Both the position numbers and the translations under genes were made by a program. From the NCBI GenBank assembly GCA_023390955.1, contig JAEWBW010000675.1, positions 1 to 19,199 of the forward strand: a stretch of DNA of 19,199 bases, in the 5' to 3' direction. Below, one piece after another: positions 1 to 6,036 of the stretch. Source of the stretch: Pseudomonadota bacterium. Its GTDB lineage: Bacteria; Pseudomonadota; Alphaproteobacteria; Rhizobiales; Xanthobacteraceae. The first letter of the stretch is position 1; every line of letters begins with the position of its first letter. Below the pieces are notes generated by a model that saw nothing but the letters and a program-made list of their open reading frames with translations, had not been told where the DNA came from and made no database searches.

Positions 1-234
1 GCCGAGCCCGAGCAGGATCATCGAGAGCAGGATGCCGAGAATGATCGCGAGCCAGAACGGTGCGCCGACATGCATCGCCGCCAGCATCAGGAACGCCGGC
101 AGCATCACGAACTCGCCTTGCGCGAAATTGATGGTCTGCGAGGTCTGCCACAGCAGCGTGAAGCCGACCGCGACCAGCGCGTAGATCGCGCCGGTGGCAA
201 GACCCGCGACCAGTAGATCGAACAGATTGGACAT
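1..234 (-). CDS. Branched-chain amino acid-type ABC transporter permease (LivH family), N-terminal part, cut by window edge
   Basis: The first 78 codons are visible and the rest lies beyond position 1. The protein starts MSNLFDLLVAGLATGAIYAL and carries INFAQGEF at about residues 36-43, the conserved early loop of LivH permeases; hydrophobic membrane segments lie on both sides of it. LivH forms one half of the inner-membrane channel of Liv/HAAT-type importers. The ATG at 234 has a good purine-rich ribosome site (AGAGGGG) just upstream. The gene follows the binding-protein gene on the same strand after a 69-bp gap that holds a strong hairpin, so it is probably co-transcribed with that gene and with the dehydrogenase further upstream. 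The other transporter parts (permease M and two ATPases) would be expected beyond the left edge. The substrate is not shown by the sequence; the neighbouring AroE-like enzyme suggests a hydroaromatic acid. Confidence 0.93.
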   Translation of the reverse strand, partial: MSNLFDLLVAGLATGAIYALVAVGFTLLWQTSQTINFAQGEFVMLPAFLMLAAMHVGAPFWLAIILGILLSMILLGLG

Positions 235-264
235 GTTCCCCTCTCGCCCGCCACGCTTCGCGTA

Positions 265-294
265 TCGCCTCTCCCCGCGTGCGGGGAGAGGCGA
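265..294. repeat. Perfect 14-bp inverted repeat between binding-protein and permease genes
   Basis: Arms 265-278 and 281-294 are exact reverse complements (TCGCCTCTCCCCGC) with only GT between them. The hairpin lies in the transcribed gap between the binding-protein stop (304) and the permease start (234). Hairpins here commonly slow 3' decay or partly terminate, so that the binding protein is made in excess over the membrane parts. No T-run follows on the minus strand, so full termination is unlikely. It may also be a copy of a palindromic intergenic repeat. Confidence 0.8.
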
Positions 295-303
295 AGAACG
301 CGC

Positions 304-1434
304 TTACTTCAGCTTCGGCAGGACCTGCTTCACCACCTGCTTGCCCTCGACCACTTCGACGAGGAAGCTCTGGCGATCGAGGTCGCCGGTGTCGCTGACG
401 GTGAGGTCCATCAGGATGCCGGGCTCGTCGGCGGCCTTAATGGTCAGGCCGTGCAGGGTGTCGGCGAACTTCTTCGGATCGACCTTGCCCATCTTCTCGG
501 TGGTGGCCTTCACCATGTAGATGGCGAGGTAGCCCTTGAGGCCGTTGTGGTCGGGAACGTAGTTGTACTTCTTGGAAAACCTGTCGCGGAATTGCTTGAT
601 CAGGTCGACCGGAGCATCCGTGGTGAGACCGACATGACCGCGCGCGCCGTTGGCGGCATCGCCGGCGAGCTCGATCACCTTCTGGCCGATCAGCGTGGTC
701 TCGCCCATCAGCGGCGCGGTAACGCCCTGACGCTTGATCTCCTTCAGGATGCGCGCGCTCTCTTCTTCATTGAGATAGACGAAGACGACATCGGGATTGG
801 CGGCCTTGATCTTGCCGACGTCGGCGGCGAAGTCGGCCTGGCCGGCTTCGGTCGAGAGATCGGCAACCACCTTGGAGCCGAGCCGTTCGAGCTCCTTGGT
901 CACCATGTCGCGACCGCCGCGGCCGAAATCGTTGTTGACCCAGACGACCGCGACCGTCTTCGCCTTCATATCGTCATGGATGTATTTTGCGACCTTCGGC
1001 ATCGAGGATTGCTGGCCGAACGAGGTGCGGAACAGGAACTTGTTTCCGGCTTGGGTCAGCTCGGCGGCTTCGCCGCCCATGATCTGCGCGATGCCGGCTT
1101 CCGCGGCGAGCGGCGCGGTGACCTTGACCGAGCCGGAATAGCCGGGTCCGAGCAGCACGTAGGGCTCGGCGTCGAGCGCCTTCTGCACCTGCGCGCGTGC
1201 CACGCCGGGGTTGGATTGCGAGTCGGCGTGGGTGACCTCGAGCTTGCGGCCAAGCACGCCGCCCTTGGCGTTGATCTCCTCGATGGCGAGGTCGATGCCG
1301 TTCTTCCAGTTGGTGCCGACGGTGGCCCCGCCGCCGGACAATTCGGCGACATCAGCGAGCTTGATAGCCTGGGCATAAGCGCCCGTTGCCGTGATGGCGG
1401 TGAGCAGCGCGCCCACCAATAGCGTTGTTTTCAT
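304..1434 (-). CDS. Liv-type ABC transporter periplasmic substrate-binding protein
   Basis: The 376-aa protein has a clear Sec signal peptide (MKTTLLVGALLTAITATGAY, then AQA) and a type I periplasmic-binding fold of the Leu/Ile/Val-binding group. IKLADVAELSGGGATVGTNW follows the cleavage site, where the family normally has its ligand-contact loop. The length is normal. I chose the ATG at 1434 over an in-frame start seven codons upstream (1455) because GGGAGGAGAG lies just before it and because it gives a canonical signal peptide. The protein would bind a small solute in the periplasm and deliver it to the LivH-type permease encoded next on the same strand. It lies 55 bp after the AroE-like dehydrogenase, so transport and first oxidation step look like one operon. 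Proteins of this fold bind amino acids, amides, aromatic acids and other carboxylates, so the ligand cannot be named. Confidence 0.93.
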   Translation of the reverse strand: MKTTLLVGALLTAITATGAYAQAIKLADVAELSGGGATVGTNWKNGIDLAIEEINAKGGVLGRKLEVTHADSQSNPGVARAQVQKALDAEPYVLLGPGYSGSVKVTAPLAAEAGIAQIMGGEAAELTQAGNKFLFRTSFGQQSSMPKVAKYIHDDMKAKTVAVVWVNNDFGRGGRDMVTKELERLGSKVVADLSTEAGQADFAADVGKIKAANPDVVFVYLNEEESARILKEIKRQGVTAPLMGETTLIGQKVIELAGDAANGARGHVGLTTDAPVDLIKQFRDRFSKKYNYVPDHNGLKGYLAIYMVKATTEKMGKVDPKKFADTLHGLTIKAADEPGILMDLTVSDTGDLDRQSFLVEVVEGKQVVKQVLPKLK

Positions 1435-1461
1435 CGTCCTCTCCTCCCGTTTCAATTTTGC

Positions 1462-1485
1462 AAGCGGCCTTGTGTCCGGCCGCTT
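1462..1485. repeat. 8-bp inverted repeat in the dehydrogenase/binding-protein gap
   Basis: AAGCGGCC (1462-1469) and GGCCGCTT (1478-1485) are perfect arms around an 8-base loop. On the transcribed minus strand no T-run follows, so this looks like an intercistronic hairpin rather than a terminator. Confidence 0.5.
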
Positions 1486-1489
1486 CGCC

Positions 1490-2365
1490 TCAAGCTGCCT
1501 GATAGGCGGCGCTACGCGCAGCCATCACGGCATCAAAAGCCTCTCCCATGATCTCGGTCGATGGGGCAAGGCCGGTGAACAATTCGAACGCATCCGCCGC
1601 CTGGTAGATCGCAAGCTCGCGCCCGGTCATGATCCGTGCGCCTTTTTCTTGCGCTGCGGCGAGAAGCGGCGTGATCAACGGCGAATATACGGCGTCGGCG
1701 ACCCAGAGGTCCGCTCGCAGCAGCGACGGCGGCACCGGCGTGTCGCGGTTCGGCAGCATGCCGACCGGCGTGCCGTTGATGAGGCCGTTGGCGCCGTCGA
1801 GCGCATCCTCGACGCTGGTGGCGACCCTGGCGCCCTTTGCGTTCAGGAGCGCGACGAGCGTCGCGGCCTTGTCCGGCTCGCTGTCGAAGATACGGATATC
1901 GGCAACGTTGCGGCTGGCGAGCGCAAAGGCGATCGCCTTGCCGACGCCGCCGGAGCCGACCACGGCTACCGCGTTGCCGGAGGGCGCCAGCAGCGGTGCG
2001 ACCGCGCGCGCAAATCCCGTGGTGTCGGTGTTGTGGCCAGTCAATCGGCCATCCCTGGCGACCACCGTGTTGACCGCGCCCATGGCGGCGGCGCCCGGCG
2101 CCAGCTCGTCGAGCAGCGGCACGACGGCTTCCTTGTAGGGAAAGGTGACGTTGACGCCGGCAAAGCCGAGCCGCCGCACCCCTTCGAGCATCATGCGGAG
2201 CCCGGTCGCATCCGCGCCGGCGACCTCGATCAACTGGTAATGGCCGCGCAGCCCGAGCGCCTCGGCGGCCTGCTCATGCATGGCGGGCGAGGCCGAACTC
2301 GCAATCGGCGCGCCGATCAGGCCTGTAAGGAGTTTCCTGGGGGCGGCGGGGCGGCGCGTTGACAT
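1490..2365 (-). CDS. Shikimate/quinate dehydrogenase family protein (AroE-like), probably NAD+-linked and catabolic
   Basis: The 291-aa protein shows the AroE fold in order: SSASPAMH substrate-binding loop (23-30), NVTFPYKE with the catalytic Lys (K78), NTDTTGF with the substrate-binding Asp (D114), the nucleotide-binding glycine loop GSGGVGKA (137-144), NGTPVGM, and the C-terminal G-R-E-L-x-x-Y-Q-A segment. It oxidises or reduces shikimate or quinate at the 3-position. After the second beta strand of the nucleotide fold stands FDSEPDK with Asp161, where NADP-dependent biosynthetic AroE has a basic N-R-T motif; an acid there is known from NAD+-using quinate/shikimate dehydrogenases. Together with a LysR gene upstream and transporter genes downstream on the same strand, this suggests use of quinate or shikimate as carbon source. 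A GTG start at 2398 would add 11 residues; neither start has a strong ribosome site, and ATG 2365 fits the family better. Confidence 0.9.
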   Translation of the reverse strand: MSTRRPAAPRKLLTGLIGAPIASSASPAMHEQAAEALGLRGHYQLIEVAGADATGLRMMLEGVRRLGFAGVNVTFPYKEAVVPLLDELAPGAAAMGAVNTVVARDGRLTGHNTDTTGFARAVAPLLAPSGNAVAVVGSGGVGKAIAFALASRNVADIRIFDSEPDKAATLVALLNAKGARVATSVEDALDGANGLINGTPVGMLPNRDTPVPPSLLRADLWVADAVYSPLITPLLAAAQEKGARIMTGRELAIYQAADAFELFTGLAPSTEIMGEAFDAVMAARSAAYQAA

Positions 2366-2452
2366 GCTGGGGTCTTGTCTCGGTAAGCGTTTCGCCACGC
2401 GGTTATGCGCGGAAACCTGCTGCGATCAAGCGCGACGATAGCCTTTCCCCGG

Positions 2453-2497
2453 CCTAACACAATTACCCATTTATCTAGCAAACCTAACATGATGTTA
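2453..2497. promoter_or_regulatory. Putative operator region upstream of the dehydrogenase operon
   Basis: This AT-rich stretch stands out in a GC-rich window. CCTAACA occurs at 2453-2459 and again at 2483-2489, exactly 30 bp (about three helical turns) apart. The second copy runs into the perfect 13-bp palindrome TAACATGATGTTA (2485-2497), which overlaps the stop codon of the LysR gene. The layout suits binding of a LysR tetramer or another regulator ahead of the dehydrogenase gene. No start site was proven and no clear -35/-10 pair was identified. Confidence 0.4.
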
Positions 2498-3433
2498 TTT
2501 TCGTCGCCCGCGGGTCGCCGCCCCCTTCTGGGGCGCGCGCGCCGGCTCGACCGCGCGCATCTCGGTGCGCAGGGATTCGATGAAATGCTCGACATGCAGC
2601 GACAGCGCCGCGCCGCGCTTCACGGCGATATAGGTGTCGAACCGCGTCGGCTCGGTGATCTTCAAGAGCTCGATGCCGGGGTAGCCGCCATGGGCCACCG
2701 TGAACTGGTCGATGATGGCGATGCCGAGGCCGGCCTTGACCAGCGCGCAGACCGTGGTGCCGAAGCGCGCGCGGATGGTGATGTTGTAGTCGAGCCGGTG
2801 CCGGGCAAAGATCTCGGCCATGATGCGGCCGTAGGGGTCGTTCGGATCGATGCCGATCAGGGGGTAGCGGGTGATCTCGGCGGCGGAGACCTGCTTGCGA
2901 CCGGCAAGCTCGTGGCCCGGCGGCACGATGCAATAGAGCTCGCCCGAGGCCAGCGGCATGAAGTCGAGGCCGGAATGGTCGAGCCGGTAGCTCATCGCCA
3001 CGCACTCGCCGCGGCCGAGCATCAGATAGTCGATGGCTTCCTCGAGCTTGAGGATGTTGATGTCGATGCCGAGATCCGGGTAGCGGCGGCGGACGCGCTC
3101 GATCGCGCGCGGCACCATCACCTGCGAGATGCTCGGCACCGAGCCGATCCGCAGCTCTGACAACCCGCCGCGCCCGATCTTGGAGATGATCTCGGAGAGG
3201 TCGTCGACCTTCTTGTAGACACCGTTGATCTGCTCAAAGATGTTCTCGGCTTCCGGCGTCGGGAAGTAGCGTCCGTTCTGGCGCTGGAAGAAGCGGATGC
3301 CGAGCGAGCGTTCGGTGTATTTGACCAGCCGGCTGATGCCCGGCGCCGACACGTTCAACAGCTTTGCCGCGCCGCCAATGGTCCCCGTCACCATCACGGC
3401 GCGGATCACTTCAACTTGGCGCAGCGTCATCAT
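2495..3433 (-). CDS. LysR family transcriptional regulator
   Basis: The 312-aa protein has the normal length and layout of a LysR regulator: an N-terminal winged helix-turn-helix at residues 3-62 (TLRQVEVIRAVMVTGTIGGA, then AKLLNVSAPGISRLV), a linker helix, and a two-lobed effector-binding domain to about residue 295. The C-terminus is short, basic and Pro/Ala/Lys-rich. The start is ATG 3433 or the adjacent ATG 3430; both give the same protein apart from one Met. It lies 129 bp upstream of the AroE-like dehydrogenase on the same strand, an arrangement in which the regulator usually controls the following operon and itself. The effector is probably the imported substrate or a product of it; this is inference from position. 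Confidence 0.93.
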   Translation of the reverse strand: MMTLRQVEVIRAVMVTGTIGGAAKLLNVSAPGISRLVKYTERSLGIRFFQRQNGRYFPTPEAENIFEQINGVYKKVDDLSEIISKIGRGGLSELRIGSVPSISQVMVPRAIERVRRRYPDLGIDINILKLEEAIDYLMLGRGECVAMSYRLDHSGLDFMPLASGELYCIVPPGHELAGRKQVSAAEITRYPLIGIDPNDPYGRIMAEIFARHRLDYNITIRARFGTTVCALVKAGLGIAIIDQFTVAHGGYPGIELLKITEPTRFDTYIAVKRGAALSLHVEHFIESLRTEMRAVEPARAPQKGAATRGRRK

Positions 3434-3576
3434 CTCTGGAAGTCCCGCAGACCATCGCGACGGCGATCATGTCATGGGATAGCTGATGTCTTCCAGTGGC
3501 GCACACCTGTCAACATGCGCGCCTGCGATATAGGCGGGGAGGGATCGGCGCGCTGCGCGTCCTGCGGCAGCGGCTG

Positions 3577-3750
3577 CTAGCTTGCCGGCCCTTCGGGCGA
3601 GGCGCTGTCGCGCCGCATATCGCGCTCGTCCTCGAGCACCTCGCGCGCGAACTCGATGATCTTCTGCTTGTTTGCCGTATCGCGGACCGCGAAGAACACG
3701 CGGTTCAATTCCAGGCCGAGCACGCTGTTGAGGGCGATGTCATCTTCCAT
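3577..3750 (-). CDS. Small uncharacterised ORF divergent from bjaR1
   Basis: This 57-aa ORF starts MEDDIALNSV and reads like a real soluble protein: two amphipathic helical stretches (LNSVLGLELNRVFF and KQKIIEFAREVLEDERDMRR), many charged residues, no membrane segment, and a disordered Ser/Pro/Gly tail. The same frame stays open far upstream against bjaR1, but that part is Arg/His-rich shadow translation. Start choice is uncertain: ATG 3750 is preferred because the protein-like composition begins there; ATG 3774 would add eight residues, and neither has a strong ribosome site. It is divergent from bjaR1 with about 180 bp between starts, so the two may share a control region. I do not recognise the family. 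It could be a modulator of the quorum-sensing pair or an unrelated small protein. Confidence 0.55.
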   Translation of the reverse strand: MEDDIALNSVLGLELNRVFFAVRDTANKQKIIEFAREVLEDERDMRRDSASPEGPAS

Positions 3751-3785
3751 CGTGATTTTCCCGCTGCGGACCATGCAGGTGTAAC

Positions 3786-3813
3786 TTGACGCACTTTCCT
3801 CCACAAGTAGATT
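3786..3813 (+). promoter_or_regulatory. Candidate sigma70-type promoter for bjaR1
   Basis: TTGACG (3786-3791) and TAGATT (3808-3813) are separated by 16 bp and resemble -35 and -10 elements. They would start transcription near 3820, leaving a leader of about 110 bases before the bjaR1 ATG. This rests on consensus resemblance only. Confidence 0.35.
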
Positions 3814-3834
3814 GAATCGTAGACCGGCCGCGCA

Positions 3835-3848
3835 CCGTAGAACTACGG
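3835..3848. promoter_or_regulatory. 14-bp palindrome in the bjaR1 leader, candidate operator
   Basis: CCGTAG-AA-CTACGG is a perfect dyad 82 bp before the bjaR1 start and about 20-30 bp downstream of the candidate promoter, where a bound protein would block transcription. It does not resemble the lux-box-like palindrome before bjaI, so a different regulator is likely. Confidence 0.35.
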
Positions 3849-3930
3849 GGAAGAAGCGTTGAGGCGTTGGTCGAGTCGCGCTAAGCTTGTCGGACAGCCC
3901 GAATGGGCAGGCTAGGGCAGGAACGAACCG

Positions 3931-4659
3931 ATGTCTGCCGTGGACTATGGCCGGGAAGCGCTGGACTTTATCGAGGGCCTGGACGCCTACACCAGGGTTC
4001 CTGACGCCATGGACGCGCTCGAGACCGCGTTCGGACGCTTCGGCTTCGAGACCATCATCGTGACCGGATTGCCGAATCCCGATCAGCGCTTCGCGCAGAT
4101 GGTGCTGGCCAAGCGCTGGCCTGCTGAATGGTTCAAGCTCTACACCGACCGGAGCTACGATCGCGTCGATCCCGTGGTTCGCAAGTGTCGGCGATCGGTC
4201 AACCCGTTCGAGTGGTCCGAGGCGCCTTACGACGCCGAGCTTGAGCCGGGAGCGGCGGAGGTCATGACCCGTGCAACCGATTTCCGCATGTCGCGCGGTT
4301 TCATCGTGCCGATCCACGGCCTGACCGGCTATGAGGCCGCGGTGTCGCTCGGTGGTGTACACCTCGACCTCAATCCGCGCAGCAAGCCGGCGCTGCATCT
4401 CATGGCGATGTACGGCTTCGAGCACATCCGCCGCCTGCTCGAACCGGCGGTCAGTGCGACGGCACTGCTCACGCCGCGCGAGCGCGAGGTGATCAGCTGG
4501 GCGTCGCAAGGCAAGTCCGCCTGGGAGATCGGCGAAATCCTGCACATCACCCAGCGTACGGCAGAGGAGCATCTTGCAACCGCTGCGCGAAAGCTCGGTG
4601 CCGTCAACCGTACGCATGCGGTCGCGCTGGCCATTCGCAACAAGATCATCGCGCCATAG
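3931..4659 (+). CDS. bjaR1: LuxR-type quorum-sensing regulator, BjaR1-like
   Basis: The 242-aa protein has the standard length and two-domain layout of acyl-homoserine-lactone receptors. The N-terminal autoinducer-binding domain (about 20-165) holds the conserved ligand-pocket residues: W67 and Y71 in W-F-K-L-Y, D80-P81, and W95 in N-P-F-E-W. The C-terminal LuxR helix-turn-helix (about 175-238) begins LLTPREREVISWASQGKSAW and continues EIGEILHITQRTAEEHL. The ATG at 3931 has AGGA eight bases upstream. The gene lies immediately before the bjaI synthase on the same strand, with a lux-box-like palindrome beginning 7 bp after its stop codon. By analogy with the Bradyrhizobium BjaR1-BjaI pair, it should bind isovaleryl-homoserine lactone and activate bjaI. 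The symbol is assigned by recognition of the pair, not by a database search. Confidence 0.88.
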   Translation: MSAVDYGREALDFIEGLDAYTRVPDAMDALETAFGRFGFETIIVTGLPNPDQRFAQMVLAKRWPAEWFKLYTDRSYDRVDPVVRKCRRSVNPFEWSEAPYDAELEPGAAEVMTRATDFRMSRGFIVPIHGLTGYEAAVSLGGVHLDLNPRSKPALHLMAMYGFEHIRRLLEPAVSATALLTPREREVISWASQGKSAWEIGEILHITQRTAEEHLATAARKLGAVNRTHAVALAIRNKIIAP

Positions 4660-4665
4660 CGGGCG

Positions 4666-4685
4666 TACTGGGAAATTTCCCAATA
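4666..4685. promoter_or_regulatory. lux-box-like palindrome upstream of bjaI
   Basis: TACTGGGAAATTTCCCAATA is a 20-bp dyad in which nine of the ten base pairs match; the inner 14 bp are perfect. It begins 7 bp after the bjaR1 stop and its centre is about 68 bp before the bjaI ATG at 4744. This size, symmetry and position are typical of the binding site of an acyl-HSL-bound LuxR protein, so it should mediate positive feedback on bjaI. No convincing -10 element was seen after it. Confidence 0.75.
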
Positions 4686-4743
4686 CCGGAACTCAGGCAT
4701 TTCGCGGAGGCTGCCCTCATCAGGAGGAATGGGGGGGCGGCTC

Positions 4744-5403
4744 ATGATTCATGCAATCTCGTCGGCAAACCGGCATCTCTACGAGGATGTCCTCGAGCAG
4801 CACTTCCGTCTGCGGCACGACATCTTCGTCGGAGAGAGAAAGTGGGAAACGCTGCGCAAGCCTGACGGCCGCGAGATCGACTCCTACGACAACGAGGACA
4901 CGATCTATCTGCTTGCGCTGGAAGAGCGCCGCGTCATTGGCGGCCATCGGCTCTATCCGACGACGAAGCCCTCGATGATGGGAGAGGTGTTTCCGCATCT
5001 GGCATCGGTGCGCGGCTATCCCGCCGATCCCCTCGTCTGGGAGTGGTCGCGCTATTTCGTCGTGCGCGACCGCCGCGACGGCATTCTGAATCTGCAATTG
5101 ATGGCCGCGGTCCAGGAGTTCTGCCTCGACCAGGGTATCGCCAAGGTCAGCGCCATCATGGAGACGTGGTGGTTGCCGCGCTTCCACGAGGCCGGATTCT
5201 TCGTCACGCCTCTCGGCCTGCCCCAGCTGGTCGAAAATGCCTGGACCATGGCGGCCACCATCGACGTTCGCCAGGAGACGCTCGACGCGCTTCATGCGCG
5301 CATCGGCATGTCGGGCGTGGTCCGGCAGGACGGTCCGCGCCTCGACTGTATCGCCCGTGCCAACGCCCACGACCTTGGCGCCACGCAAAGAAAGATCGCC
5401 TGA
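4744..5403 (+). CDS. bjaI: Acyl-homoserine-lactone synthase, BjaI-like
   Basis: The 219-aa protein is a LuxI-family synthase. With the ATG at 4744 as start, the invariant residues fall at the canonical numbers R24, F28 and W34 (segment RLRHDIFVGERKW), followed by D46, D49, R69, E100 and R103. This exact agreement is why I prefer it to an in-frame ATG at 4729, which also lies only one base after AGGAGG. The protein joins an acyl group to S-adenosylmethionine. BjaI of Bradyrhizobium is known to use isovaleryl-CoA rather than an acyl-ACP and to make isovaleryl-HSL; the sequence looks like that subgroup, but acyl choice cannot be read from motifs alone. The gene follows bjaR1 and a lux-box-like site, and a 74-aa ORF starts one base after its stop. 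Confidence 0.9.
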   Translation: MIHAISSANRHLYEDVLEQHFRLRHDIFVGERKWETLRKPDGREIDSYDNEDTIYLLALEERRVIGGHRLYPTTKPSMMGEVFPHLASVRGYPADPLVWEWSRYFVVRDRRDGILNLQLMAAVQEFCLDQGIAKVSAIMETWWLPRFHEAGFFVTPLGLPQLVENAWTMAATIDVRQETLDALHARIGMSGVVRQDGPRLDCIARANAHDLGATQRKIA

Positions 5404-5404
5404 G

Positions 5405-5629
5405 ATGTCGAACATGATGCGGGACACCCAGACCATTGCGAAGCCAGAGATGAAAGAGGAAGACCTCGGCTACATGTCGGACATGGCGCTCGAGCTTGCC
5501 CAAATGGCCGAAGAGTCGGGCCTTGCCACGCTCGCCTATCTGTTCCGGATGGCCGCGCTGGAAGCTTCCACCGTCGGCACGGTCGTTGCCGATCGGGACG
5601 AGCGTTCGCAGCAGATCACGTCGCATTAG
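5405..5629 (+). CDS. Small uncharacterised protein translationally coupled to bjaI
   Basis: The ATG lies one base after the bjaI stop codon (TGA-G-ATG), so ribosomes finishing bjaI can restart here; there is no strong ribosome site of its own. The 74-aa product is acidic and Met-rich in its first half. Its core, from about residue 25 to 55 (SDMALELAQMAEESGLATLA, then YLFRMAALEAS), forms one or two amphipathic helices; there is no signal peptide or membrane segment. Two strong hairpins follow within 70 bp, which would end a bjaR1-bjaI-orf transcript. I do not recognise a function. Its position predicts production together with the signal synthase at high cell density, so a role in tuning the synthase or in a quorum response is possible, but this is inference. 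Confidence 0.75.
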   Translation: MSNMMRDTQTIAKPEMKEEDLGYMSDMALELAQMAEESGLATLAYLFRMAALEASTVGTVVADRDERSQQITSH

Positions 5630-5638
5630 CGACCTTCT

Positions 5639-5697
5639 CTCTCCCGGTATCTCGCCGGGAGAGGACTCTTTGGTGATACGACCTTCGTCGTATCACC
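5639..5697 (+). terminator. Two consecutive hairpins ending the bjaI operon
   Basis: The first hairpin has 9-bp arms CTCTCCCGG (5639-5647) and CCGGGAGAG (5655-5663). The second has perfect 11-bp arms GGTGATACGAC (5672-5682) and GTCGTATCACC (5687-5697) around CTTC. A T-rich stretch (GTTGTTTTCTT) follows a few bases later. They begin 10 bp after the stop of the 74-aa ORF, so they probably terminate that transcript; the T-run is displaced from the stem, so termination strength is uncertain. Confidence 0.6.
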
Positions 5698-5863
5698 CCG
5701 GCGTTGTTTTCTTGGCGCGGCTCTTCGGCCGGCAAATTGCGCGATGCAATGTCAGCGCGCGCTCCCCACAACCTCCACGCAGCAACATCGCCCCGCCTAT
5801 CGGCTGTGCGCACGACAGGTGCGTCAGGTTGACCCATCGCGTTCGGCAAAGTCGTTGCTCAAT

Positions 5864-5885
5864 GCTGCATCGAACAAGATGCAAC
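5864..5885. promoter_or_regulatory. Operator-like inverted repeat upstream of livHMGF
   Basis: GCTGCATC and GATGCAAC pair with seven of eight matches around a 6-base spacer (GAACAA). The 22-bp dyad lies 150 bp before livH and is a candidate regulator site for the transporter operon. Confidence 0.3.
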
Positions 5886-5892
5886 AAAGTGC

Positions 5893-5982
5893 ATGTCTGA
5901 CGCAGAATCGCTCTTGCGTCGGAACGATACTGCCATTACCCATTTTTCTGCCTTGATGAGGCAGGGGGAGCTCTTTCACTGA
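5893..5982 (+). other. Possible 29-codon leader ORF upstream of livH, perhaps frameshifted
   Basis: The frame from ATG 5893 encodes MSDAESLLRRNDTAITHFSA and nine more residues before a TGA at 5980-5982. Just before that stop is a run of five G (5964-5968). One base out of register after this run, the next frame reads on through SSFTDGDRVRTSAQLEARLK and ends with a TGA (6035-6037) that overlaps the livH ATG. Read together they resemble one short coding sequence of about 47 residues with a single-base slip. It could be a frameshifted remnant, a programmed slip, a leader peptide, or chance. There is no good ribosome site. Confidence 0.25.
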
Positions 5983-6036
5983 TGGCGACCGTGTTCGAAC
6001 ATCGGCGCAGCTTGAGGCGCGCCTGAAAGAGCGTTG

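Larger units (their letters stand above)
5630..6036. other. 407-bp gene-poor region before the liv operon
   Basis: The first 70 bp hold the two bjaI-operon hairpins. The rest must contain the liv operon promoter, though no clear -35/-10 pair was found. A dyad lies at 5864-5885 and a short 6-bp hairpin (CTGCCT/AGGCAG) at 5948-5964. From 5893 onward there are short overlapping reading frames that end at the livH start. No tRNA or other RNA gene was recognised. Confidence 0.6.

Noticed and set aside
451..1422. Plus-strand open frame of 323 codons
   Set aside because: It is antisense to the binding-protein gene, which has a signal peptide and family features.
3751..4683. Upstream extension of the 57-aa minus ORF through bjaR1
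   Set aside because: The extension is antisense to bjaR1 and has shadow composition; only the final 57 codons look like protein.
5948..5964. Rho-independent terminator
   Set aside because: The 6-bp hairpin CTGCCT/AGGCAG has T bases before it rather than after it on the plus strand, and A bases after it on the minus strand.
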